DNA of 64,000 bases from Corella eumyota. Its lineage: Eukaryota; Chordata; Ascidiacea; Phlebobranchia; Corellidae. The notes below the pieces were generated by a model that worked only from the letters and a program-made list of their open reading frames with translations, did no database searches and was not told the DNA's origin. Below, one piece after another: positions 33,637 to 44,745 of the stretch (positions are counted from its first letter, which is position 1; each line of letters begins with the position of its first letter). Where the stretch lies: NCBI GenBank assembly GCA_963082875.1, contig OY720098.1:14384001-14448000 (forward strand), in the 5' to 3' direction. A program made the translations under genes and the position numbers.

Positions 33637-36466
33637 TTACATTGCAAATATGTAATACAAAGCTGACAATATGGTCCCACTTATGACTATATATCTTGTA
33701 TTTATTTGAGAAGGATATGCTTTCAATTCAAATACATCACTGTCAATATCACCTGAGATAGTTTTGTCAGCTATTAAAGAGTCCAAATTTGGCTTTAAAG
33801 AACTTTTAATACCTTCAGTGTTTAAATTAACTTGGCTTGTATCAGTTGAATTGTTAATTTCTAAACTTCGTTGTATAACAACAAGTTGTGCAATTATATG
33901 TTCATATTGTTTCTGTACAATATCATGGTTGTGGCTGTTTTCTGTTGTCAAAACTTTAGCTTGTTTAATAAATACATCCAGAGCCTGAAACATCAAAGTT
34001 AAATAAATATAAATATATTAGGTATTTTAAGGCTTAAAATCCTGCATAAAAATCGTCACTGTTAAAGATTTTATCAGTAATTAATTATCCTTCTATACAA
34101 CACAAGTAAAGAAATTTTGTTACCTCGACAAAGTCTTAAGTTAACTTTGGCAGATTAGAATATTTTTAAATATAATTCTTTATTAAATCTGCTAATAAAT
34201 TTTTGAAAATGTAAACCTACCCTCTTAAGAACATCAGAATTTTGCGGTGATTTTATTTCCTCACTTTTATTCATGTTTTCACTTGGATCCAACATGAAGT
34301 TGTTTGCAAGGCATACCTGCAAGTTTGTAATTGCTTCTTTAACATCATCGTATCTTGTTTGTACAAATGGTTTGATCTGTTATTGAAAAAATAATGGTCT
34401 GAGATAGTAAAATATTTATTATTTGTAACTTATTTTGCACAAATCTATTATTTTTTTATTCCAATAACTGGTCTGGATGATATGGTTAAAACACTTGGCC
34501 CGTTTTCATGAAATTTTGGGTATAATCCCCACTGCCTTGGCATCTTAACACCCTTCAGTAAATTGCCTTTAGTGCTTCTGCCAAGATAAAAACAACGGGC
34601 AGAATATTGAAAAAAACAAAGTTAACAACATTCAATACAGCTTCAGATTTTAAAGACACACTTAAGGTAACAAAAGTTACAAAAAATGCTATGATACACA
34701 CATTATCAACACTGATATCAATTAGACAATTAAAAAAAAAACTACAATTAACAAACAAACATCTTCTATTTCTTGCTGAAGTTCAGTGTGATAATCCTTC
34801 TTATTAATCATAACTTTTAAATCTTTTGTGCGCACTTGGTTGATGTATACTGATCCCAACATACCTAAAACAATATCGTAAGATTTTTAATGAAAATCTT
34901 AATGTAACTTTGTGCGGTGATGTATACATAAAAAGACAAATTATTAAAATATCAAGATAATACCATACCCAATATAGTTCCAACTACTGAACCAATGAGA
35001 GACCAATTTTTAGTTCTTTCCACCCTTGCCCTCTCTTTTTCATAGCTATCTCGCATAGTTGCAGAAAGAACAAGAAAGGTATCACGTTCTCTTTCCTCAA
35101 CCAGGTCAAAAGTCACTTTAATTCTAAAAGATTTTAATGATTGAGTTTGTTATCTTTTTTGTGAAAAAAAAATTTAAAATCTTCCCTTTACTTTTATAAT
35201 GTATATTTATGTGACGTAAAAAAAGGACATAATCAATTTAATGTTTTTTACATTATTAAAAGGAATTTGTCCTTTTTTTGTTAATTAATGTAATAAATAA
35301 GCTAATTGGAAATTTCAAACCAGAAAAGATAAGTAGGTAAATTCTAAATAAGCTTACTCTTCTTCTTTGGTGACAAGTTCATGAAGTTCATTTGCTAATT
35401 GGGGATAAAGTGGATTGGAATAATTTATGATGGAAAGACGTTCTCGCACGACTTTAAGTTGATCTCTCACCGAGTGCATTTCTTTCATGACATCTCTTTC
35501 TCTATCTCTTGCTTTTAAAAAGTTTTCTTCAGCCTGAAAATTATCTTTTACGTTTTAAAGCAATTTAGACCGTTATAAAAATTAAAGGCTTGTAATAAAT
35601 TTTTTTACAAGTCAATTTGTTTATGGTACCTATAAAGTATACAGAATTCATTTAATTCAGTTAATTTATAATTTTTTTAGACATTTTTTTTGCATTTTTT
35701 TATGCTCGATGTGGAAAAGTTGAATGCACAAATTTAAACAGGGAGTAACATCAGTTACTCCGACACAGTCTTGAGTTGCCTGTGGCAGTTTGGAATATTA
35801 TAGATTATAATTGCCCGAAAATTATACTGCTGATTAAGTACTGACTCATCAGGAGTTTATACTGTTTATAGGCCTTACTCGAGGGCGCTACAGCATGATC
35901 AGTGGGGGATTGAACCCACAACCCCATGTGTGGTGTAGCTAATGTTCTTACCATTACACCATGCTGCCGGTTTTAAAGCAACTTAGACCGTTATAATAAT
36001 TAAAGGCTTGTAATAAATGAGTCAATTTGTTCATGGAACGTATAAAGTATACAGAATTCATTCGATTCAGTTAATTCAGTATTTTTATAGATAGTTGCAT
36101 TTAAATTTTTATGTCGACAAACTGTACTCCTATTTAACTTAATATGTTTACCTGTTTTACTTTGTCTTGGGCCAGTCGCACTTCCTTTAAACCCACAAAA
36201 ACTTCATATTTTGAATACAGATTTGCATATTTGTCATTAATTGACAACTGCAGGTTTGTAGCACTTTCTGTCAACTTCTCCATTGTTTTATTAGAATAAC
36301 ATGCTTTGTTTGCACCAAATTGGTTTTGAGCATAGTTTAGTTTACTTTTGATTTTAAATTGTAAATTAGTCTCGAAAAATGTTGAAGTTTTCCAAAAAAT
36401 TGTCCGTTTTTGTATAGCAATAAAACAGTTTGTGTTATATTGACTATAGAGATTCTTTAGTATCAT
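33637..36466 (-). CDS. CCDC51: MITOK / CCDC51, mitochondrial ATP-sensitive potassium channel subunit, spliced
   Basis: MITOK is the pore-forming subunit of the mitochondrial KATP channel in the inner membrane, working with ABCB8. Six exons on the minus strand, all phases agreeing: 36466-36152, 35533-35358, 35123-34969, 34864-34761, 34376-34221 and 33984-33637, giving about 417 residues against 411 in human. Diagnostic blocks: SKYEVFVGLKEVRLAQDKV, a charged coiled coil (ENFLKARDRERDVMKEMHSV, VRERLSIINYSNPLYPQLAN), then ERARVERTKNWSLIGSVVGT and GSVYINQVRTKDLK, the first TM segment and its conserved lead-in. A long Ser/Asn-rich region follows, then a second TM segment at the very end (TRYIVISGTILSALYYIFAM). 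The N-end is basic and hydroxylated, as a mitochondrial presequence should be. Met at 36466 gives that presequence. It is head to head with the GULP gene. Confidence 0.9.
34470..34550 (+). repeat. SINE head fragment in MITOK intron
   Basis: A short tRNA-like piece: GGATGATATGGTTAAAACAC, then GGGTATAATCCCCACTGCC. No body remains. It lies antisense to the host gene. Confidence 0.5.
35551..35670 (+). repeat. Direct repeat, left copy, flanking a SINE
   Basis: Begins TTTTAAAGCAATTTAGACCG and contains GTATACAGAATTCATT. It recurs right of the SINE at 35971-36085 with several differences, including a gap of about 12 bases. It is far too long to be a target duplication. Confidence 0.85.
35705..35970 (-). 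repeat. tRNA-derived SINE, minus strand, in MITOK intron
   Basis: Full-length: on the minus strand it starts ACCGGCAGCATGGTGTAATG, has B box GGGTTCAATCCCCCACTGAT, GCTGTAGCGCCCTCGAGTAA and ends with GAGTAACTGATGTTACTCCC read on the same strand. Same orientation as the host gene. Bracketed by a direct repeat of about 115 bases. Confidence 0.85.
35971..36085 (+). repeat. Direct repeat, right copy, flanking a SINE
   Basis: Partner of 35551-35670: TTTTAAAGCAACTTAGACCG to GAATTCATTCGATTCAGTTA. Identity is high but not perfect, so the duplication is not brand-new. Confidence 0.85.
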
Positions 36467-37316
36467 CTTAAATGTACTTTTAAAACATTATTTTAAAAGG
36501 TATGGCATTAACTTGCCTTTACTTTTTTGTTGTAAATTTTACTTGTTGTAATTTTAAAAACTACTAGACACTGAGTAAAAAGTTTTTAAATCAATAAGGT
36601 GATTTCCCTAACTTAATAAAAACGTTTAAATTTTTTTAGTATATTTATCTATTTTTCATGTGAGATAACCAACCTTATTTTAAAACAAAATATTTAAATT
36701 GTATTTTTTAAACAGGCTTAGTAGTTTTAATAATAAATTACAAATTAAGCTATTGCTACAAATGAATAATTTTGGTAAATCCTTTTTCATTTTTTAAAAC
36801 ACTGAATTTATTAGAAAAAATTTATTATAACAAAATTATTTTTAAGTTGTTTTTTTTAAAAAAGTTCTTAAATGTGAAGCTCAAAACGGTGGCACTTTAA
36901 AAATTATATTTACTTTTTATCGATACGCATGTGTGATCACCGATGATACAAACGTTAATACGCTTATTTGTTTACGAACTAGATGGAGCTTGTAGTAAGC
37001 TGGTACGGGCTTGCTGTATGCTGCTTTATTGCATCTTGCACAGTGATTGTTTAAATTGGCCGTCAGTTTTGCATGAGCCTTGTCTTAGGTGAAATTGATG
37101 CCTAGTAGAAAATTACGGCAACGTCTTATTAGTCAGTTAGTTACAAACTATATTGTTTTGTGCTGTATACTACATAAGATTTAGTTAATTGGGCAATTAA
37201 TCAATGTGTTTTTTTTCTAATTACAAAATTATTTTTTATTCAAATTTAATCAACTAAATATTATTTTTTTTTAAATAAAAGTTACTTAACAAGTAAAACT
37301 CGTCATTCTGTGCAAA
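36467..37316. promoter_or_regulatory. Likely bidirectional promoter region, MITOK / GULP
   Basis: 850 bases between two divergent first coding exons. 36880-37100 is less AT-rich than the rest (GATACGCATGTGTGATCACC, TAGTAAGCTGGTACGGGCTT) and is the best place for start sites. No TATA box or element can be assigned with confidence. Confidence 0.35.
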
Positions 37317-40300
37317 ATGGTTTTGGTAAGAATTATTCTCATTTAATTTTGTAAAATTTAATGTATTGCATGTTATGTAGTATATATTTAACTTAAATTC
37401 TATCATAATAAGGTGACTTAAAAATATTTGTTTTCGAATAAAATGATAAAGAAATATTTTAAAGATGTTATTTAAAATTATTTTTTAACTGTATGGGTCA
37501 TTTTTTTACACAGGGTTTAAACAAGGAAAAGTGGGTGCACGCTCCAGATGTTATTTTAAATTCAAAAGTTAATTACCAAGTCAAGGTTAGTTTAAAATTT
37601 AATTAAACCTTAGTTTTAAATACAAAGATTGCTTAAATGCAATTTTGTAAAATATTGTTAAAAGACACTAATTCGCTGAAAATTGTTTTTAAAAGATGCT
37701 GTTAATTTTAATTAACTCATAATGGTGCAATTTTTGATATAGCACAAATATGCATCTTGTGGATTTTATAAATAGGATTATATTTAAATTCTTAAATATT
37801 TTTAATTTTATCGACAGACAAACAGTAGTCATCTTGAAGTTCTGAAATAAATATCTCAGCATTTTGTGTTTAATTAATTATCTATTGCTTCACACTCTTA
37901 ACATACATAAGTTAGATTAAGATATATAGTTTTAAAATTTTAATAAATAAATAAATTTTGGAATATTAATTTAAAGTAATGCAAATAAATTTAATAAACA
38001 AAAAAATAGTTTTAAATAACAAGCATATTCATTACCTATTGTGACACAAACTTGCTAAATTCAAACTATTTTAGTCTCTTAAATGTATGGGATAAAAACT
38101 TAAAATTTGGAAAAAATCTCTAAATTGTATATTTTTACCATGCTTTTTAAAATTTTTGTTGTTAGTTTCTTGGGAGAACAGAAGTGTCGGAATCTCGAGG
38201 GCTTACTGTGGTCAATGAAGCCTTACACAAACTTACTTTTTCAAGAGAGTTGAAGCGAGCAGAGGGCGCAAAACCTCCAAAAATCGACTTTTCCATCAAC
38301 ATTAATGAAATTAAAATAAGTGATACAAAAACAAAGGTAAAAAAGTAATATGTAAAATATTTTTCTGCAGCTTGGTATAGTGGTTAGAACACTTGTTTCT
38401 ACAATTTTATTATATATTTTTTTTAAATCGGAAAACCAATCAACAGTACAAGTACATAGGCTATATCGCAATTTAGGAATATTATTTTAAAGCATTATAA
38501 AAATGATATACAATCTACATGAAAAGTTACATTAAATATAAATATATAACAAAAAAAGCATGCAAACAATAACACAAAACACTGCATAGGATTAGACTGA
38601 AAAAACAAAATGCATATTAACATAACTAAGTATTTCACAAACAAATAAGAAAAATAAATATTGCGGTTCTTGTATTGTTGCCTAGGTTAATTGGTAAGTT
38701 TTAAAACAAAAAAATTGAATTATATGATATGTTATTATAAAAAATTGAAATATATAATATATATTAATATAAAAACTTGAGCTTGTTAAAATTAGATATT
38801 TAAACAAGTTTAAAACTTGAAATTGTCTGAAAACTTTAGCTGGTAAATTGCCAGGCTATAAAAAAAATAAAATAGTTTTTTTTAATACTTACAGTACAGC
38901 ATAGGTAAATACTTAATAAAAACTCTTTGGTTGGTTTAAAAACATTAAATTATTATTGTACAGTCAAATTGAATGATGTCATTTAAGATGGAAGGAAGTA
39001 ATAAAGCCAATTTAATTGGCAACATAACATATTACAGTACCTTATTAATAACCTCCACTGCATCTATTCAATATTGACTTTAAAATATTTACAATGAATC
39101 AAATTATTTATGATGCAGAAATTTAAACTAATCCCAGGGGATTTTTATTAATTGTTGTTAATTAACTTTTTTGATATACCTTATATACAAAAGTGACCTA
39201 TCATAATACTTATAATACATCTTATTACCTAAATTATCACTTCTGTAACAGAGTTTTGTTAAAATAGATTTTTTTTTAATTGTCCCAAATGTTAAAATTA
39301 TGATTACAAAATACGCATTTACTTATTATTAGTTTTAAACCAATTGTTATAACACCAAGGTAATAATATTCATTCATATAAAATACTCTATTGTTTTAGT
39401 AAAAATTATATTAAGTAAAACGAATTGATTAGCATGCCATCAGTTAGCTGAGGTGTTAATGTTTTCAAGCTTCAAGGTATGTGAACTTTTATCAGGCTTT
39501 TATCCACTAGGGAATCAAAGCCTAACTGAAGTTCAATATGACTAACTGTAGGTCATAGAAATGTTGACAGCTGTGGTTATTACAGCTGGTTAAGTTTGTC
39601 ACTTCACAATTTCAATAATGGGGAATTCTTTTGCATATATACAAGAAAAACAATATTTTTAAAGAACTCAAAATTTATATTTTTGTTTTTATTTTCAGAA
39701 TGTTATGCATCATATTCCTTTACAAAAAGTTTCTTTTTGTGCGGATGACAAGAACAACAAAAGAGTGTTTGCGTTTATAGCAAGAGGTGACGACAATAAA
39801 CATTATTGCTATGGATTGGACTCTTTACATCAGGTATTTTATTTTTACAAAATAAATTATTTCTTTACTGAGTTTTAAGCAAAACTGGTAATATTTATGT
39901 AGTAATAGCAAATTGTTATTGGTAATATCATTAGTAGTGTTTATCGCGCTGCTGATAGTGGTAACAAGAATAATAGCAATAATGGGATACGCGCTAATAG
40001 TGGAAATGGCAAGAATAACAGTAATAGTAGTTTTGATAATTTGGTAAAAGCGGTTATATGCATTTTAAAGGCACCCAGCTAATATGGCTGTAAAAATCTT
40101 TTGATTTTCTTTAAATTTTGGAAAACTGGTTTTATAATGGATTTGTATATTTTAATAAAAATTGATTGTGTTGCCTTGTTTTAAATAAAAGTTTTTGGTA
40201 TTTTTGAAATATATATACAGAATCCTATAAGAATCCATTTAATCCATGCCTTTTAGAATTCTATTTATTTATTTTATGATTTTAGCGGCTACCATACAAT

Positions 40301-43300
40301 TATTGGTTATTATTTTTTTATACTTAAAGGCAAGTGATATTACATTGACAATTGGGCAAGCTTTTGAGCAAGCATATGATCGATTCATGAGATCAGACAA
40401 CTCTTCTCATTCTAAGGTTAAATATTGATTATCTAAAAAAAGCTTAGACATGGGGTTTTGGACAAAAACCATATCACATTAAAACTCTAAATCCTACATT
40501 AAAACTAAATTATGAATTATAACAATAATATATAAATTATAACAATAATACAACATTTTATATCGAATCTATTCAAATTTAGGTAATTGAGTTAAATAGA
40601 AAGGTTGAAAGTTTAGAAAAAGAAAACATTAAATTAAAACGAAGAATTAAGGAACTTGAACAAACTAATACAATAGAAGTTAAACAAACTGAACCAAAAA
40701 TCAACCAGTATGCAACAGTGAGCAAGGTATTTTAAAGAAATTAAAACTATGCAGTTTGTGTATTTTTATGTTATTGTGTTTGATATTTATGTGATTAAGA
40801 ATTTTTAATGTTTATAATTTGCAATACATTTTCTTCTTTTTCTATACCCTTATTCAATTTTTCTTAATCCTAAATGTTATCTACTGAACATGAAATTTTA
40901 CTTAGAAACAAACTTATTTTTTCTTTTTCTTTTAACTAAGCCAAAGGAACTGTTTGAACAAAATCAAGAGTCAAAAACCACAATAATTCATTCAACTAAA
41001 ACTGAAGATCAATCTAATTCAAATTTAAAACACAAGAAATTAAATAATTCTGATCTTGACATTTTATCAGACCCATTGTTATCTCATTCACCTTTAACTA
41101 AGAAATATTTAGAAAAAAAGCAAAATTCTTTGAAGGGTGTTGAATTACATTCACGACAACTTAGAAAACAAGCTTACCTCGATCAAACTATTGCATCAGT
41201 AGAACGAGCAAAAATGTCCTTAGAAAATTTGAAAAATTTTGTAAAAAAAAGAAACAATCAAAAAAGAAAAAGTGATGAAAAAAAGGAAAAGAACAAATCC
41301 AGAAACTCTGAACCCATTGAAGTACAAACTCCCGTGTTATCTAATGCAAACATTATACCTGATCAGTTTCAAGAATCATCAGAAAAAATAACACATGACG
41401 TAACAACTGCTTACAAGAAACAAGAAGACAATAGCTTGTATGTAAGTATAGGTGAGGTTATGCATACTATTACAAAAATGATGCATGAAAACAGCAATGA
41501 CCTTGAAATAAATTGCAAAACTATTGTAGATGACAAAAAAGTTAAAATTAATGACTTGCCAGAAACTGAAATAGGAGATTTTGTTTCAAACGCTGTTGAA
41601 AACAACTATGAAAATTCACAAAACTTTCAAAATCCGGAATCGTTTTTAAATTTGCAGTGTCGCAATCAGGGTTTAAACAACAATGCCCCTCCAATTCCTC
41701 CAAAACCATTTCATTTAAAATGTGATTATGCTACAGATACATTCTCTGATGACACTTTTGGTTCACTCTGTTCTGTTACCACTGCTGATAGCAGTAATAT
41801 AAGTTCGTCTTTGGAGACTTTTCCAGAGCTGTCATACTATCTTAATGACCCTCATAGTACTACTAATGTTGTGAAAGGCTGCTTTAGTGATAATGAAATA
41901 AATTCAACGTTAAACAGACTTTCTGGCGAGCAAGGTTACATGCAGCTTAAAGATATGAGTGATGCGGTCAGGAGTTATCAATCCAACAATGTGGACGGAA
42001 TGTATGATAGTGTGTTCCATCTTATGGAAAAAGTTAGAGGCAGCAACAAAAAATATGTAGAAGCTAAAACTTCTCCAGGTCAATTTGAAAATTTAAATAA
42101 AAGTAAAGTTGGAAGTACGACTGATCCTAATTCACTTTTGAGTTTATTAAAACAGGATAACTTGTTTTCTAAACAACAAAATCATGACAATATTAACTTC
42201 AGTGATGCTTTTCAAAATATTCAACTTGTCGACCGTGAAAACAGATCTAGTTCTTACTTTTTGCAAGAAAATAAAAAGTCGACAACATGTTTTCCAAACA
42301 GGCCTTCTAGTGTCTGTATAACCACTCAAAAGGCAGAAAAAAGACTTTCCTTACCATCTTCTTCTCAAACCAGAACCCTTCCTTCTGCGGTATTTCTTTA
42401 CTTCTAAGTTTTTTCAAATTGTTTATTTTAAAGTTTTTCTTTCACAGATCTTTTTTTTTAACAAAAATATAATTTAAAATTTTGTTGTAGTAGTAAATTA
42501 AATTTAGATGGACCTAAACCATAATAATTATATTTGTTAGCTAAAACACCTTTTAATCTGTTACAGTTTGAAAACCAGAAATTATATTTGTTAATTTAAT
42601 ATGTAACATCTTTTTAATTTTTTATATTTGTCAGGATAATATATCAAGTAATTCCACTGGAAATGATTTTTTTGATATGAAACCTTTTGTGCCATCGTCT
42701 ACTTCTCCCATAGTTCGTCTTCCTTCCCCGAATGAAGTGTTTCCTATAAAAAGTAGATCCGCACCTAAAACAAATTCTGGTAAATATAACAATTGATTAA
42801 TTCTTAACGAAAAAATAATTAAAAGCTTTTATCAAACAGTATTACTGCAAATGTGTATGAATAACACAACGTAACACCACTGCAAATATTTATAATGTTG
42901 TACTTAGTTCAATTTTTCCTTTTAAAGTCTAAGTCTAATTGTAAAAAAGTAAGTGTGAAAATACGATGGATTCAATGAAGCACTATTAGCGTCGTCCGCC
43001 AAGTTTTTAAAGTGCGGAATTTTTATAACCTTACCCTAATATTCTTTTGTACATTCCGTCCTTTCCGCATTAATTTTAGTACTACTCGTTTCAACCGGCG
43101 GACGAGGCTAATAGAGATCCGATTCAATTTAAATAAGATACATAAATATTTTGCCATATGCTAAGTTTTATGCCATGCAAAAAATTTATTGTAGTTTTGG
43201 CTTTAATAAATGTTTTTAAGAAAGTTGTTTGTTGTTACTACTTTATGTATTTGTTACAAACGAATCAAGTATATTTTTTTTAAATGCTTTAATTTAAAAA

Positions 43301-44745
43301 ATTATAAATTGACACTTTTTACTCTGAAACAGTCATTTTTTAAAATTTTAATTAATATACTGTAATATTCTTTTTGTTTTTGCTTCTTTATTATTTTTTA
43401 AGAGCTTTGTAAGGTGTTATCAATTTTTTTTTGTAGGTATATCTGATGCAATACAATTTGACCCTATGGGAGAAATTTTAAAATTGGAAAATCAACTAAA
43501 TCAAGTACAGGTGTGTTTATATATCGAATAAACTTTACTTTTTGGTATGTTTGAAAGATGTGGACACCACAATTAGGTTTTCAACAGTATACAGAATTTG
43601 GGAAACTGAAAGGTTTTCATTTCTTGAATTTTTATTTAAAATTTTTGTAAAAATGTTTATTTTCTTCTTTTCTTTTACTTACTTTACTACTGCTATCCGC
43701 TTTTATCACCCAAAACCATTTTTACTTGATGGCCATTTTTCTAAAAATTTTTGATACAAAATGTCTTGTTGTCGACAAAATTGGTGTTTTAGACATATAA
43801 TTTTTCGTCAAATATATATTAGCTAAAATGGTTTTTGGTGATACAAACTATTACTATACTTTCTATAATAACATAACCTTTTCTTTTTTTGTCTTTTTTT
43901 TAAAAGACTTCTTCCGATTATGAAAACTGCAGTAACCAAATTCAGAAGCTTCTCCAATCTCAAAATCTCTCTCTTATTCTTAAATTGGAATCCGCCATAA
44001 ACAACGAATCGAATAACCATTGGTCACGTGACCTTGACAACAAATTTTCGCAACTAAGTGATCCAAATATTCAATAGATTTAAAATTCTAATATTGCATC
44101 AGGCTTGGACAACGTGCCAAAATGTTTGGGGTTTAAACCGTGCTTATACCACACTTGTACTTAATTAATGGCTTAAAACACGTCACAACAGCACACCGTT
44201 TTCCTTATAAAAATATAAAACATAATACCTTAAGGAGAAACGGAGAAGAATAATTATTTCCATTTCTTAGAAATTAAAAACGAAGCAATTGCTAGCTTCA
44301 CCACAAATAAAAATTTTGTTTTAACATTGAAATATTTTATCAAATTTATGTGGTTTTTACGTTATTGTATTTTACGGTCTGGTATTTATTCTAAAAAAAA
44401 AACGAATCACAAAACAGTTATTGTTGAAAAACATTTATAAACTAAGTTTTGTAATTAATTTTAACTGTTAAATTTAAAAACCGATATTGCAATAGCCTAT
44501 GTTTTATACCTTTGCAAACTTTTTATCTCAATGGAATAGAATTTTTCATGTCGTAACGCCAAATGTTTAGGCTCTAAATTCAGCCCTTCCACATCAAGGA
44601 TAAAGATAATACACAAAAAGAATAAATTGTCATTTACGCTAATAATTTAAAAAATGTTTAAAGTATATTTTTTTAACAGAGTAATTCTGATCAAGTTTTA
44701 TCCGAAATTGATGAATTGGAAGCATTTGATAGATTGCGGGATTAA
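37317..44745 (+). CDS. GULP1: GULP1/CED-6 engulfment adaptor with PTB domain, giant middle exon, spliced
   Basis: CED-6/GULP1 binds NPxY motifs of engulfment receptors (CED-1/LRP1) through its PTB domain and acts in apoptotic-cell uptake and clathrin trafficking. Exons, all phases fitting: 37317-37325, 37514-37585, 38166-38336, 39699-39833, 40330-40416, 40583-40726, 40941-42389, 42635-42779 and 43437-43510, then a last exon either at 43907-44077 or at 44680-44745. The PTB domain (about residues 9-165) matches GULP1: KWVHAPDVILNSKVNYQVKF, LGRTEVSESRG, VSFCADDKNNKRVFAFIA, ITLTIGQAFEQAYDRF. A leucine-zipper coiled coil follows (IELNRKVESLEKENIKLKRR). The 483-codon exon 40941-42389 is extra relative to human GULP1 (304 residues) and carries a polyproline PPIPPKP site. 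The exon after it has FFDMKPFVPSSTSP, the counterpart of GULP1's FGAEPFDPF. Total about 783 or 818 residues. Confidence 0.9.
42983..43114. mobile_element. Small inverted-repeat element (132 bp) in GULP intron
   Basis: The left end CTATTAGCGTCGTCCGCC and right end GGCGGACGAGGCTAATAG are an 18-base inverted pair with one mismatch. The interior also pairs roughly (AAAGTGCGGAATTTTT against CCTTTCCGCATTAATTTT). No ORF. No clear target duplication by eye. Confidence 0.7.
43704..43843. mobile_element. Small inverted-repeat element (about 140 bp) in GULP intron
   Basis: The left end TATCACCCAAAACCATTTTT faces the right end AAAATGGTTTTTGGTGATA, inverted over about 19 bases with one indel. Similar GGTGATA/ATGGC words occur at 20225-20305 and 61020-61262, suggesting a family. 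Two open frames of 65-70 codons overlapping it are incidental. Confidence 0.65.
44555..44620 (+). repeat. SINE 3' end fragment in GULP terminal intron
   Basis: Has GTTTAGGCTCTAAATTCAGC and CACATCAAGGATAAAGATAA followed by an A-rich tail, the 3' end seen in other SINE copies. The head is absent. Confidence 0.55.
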
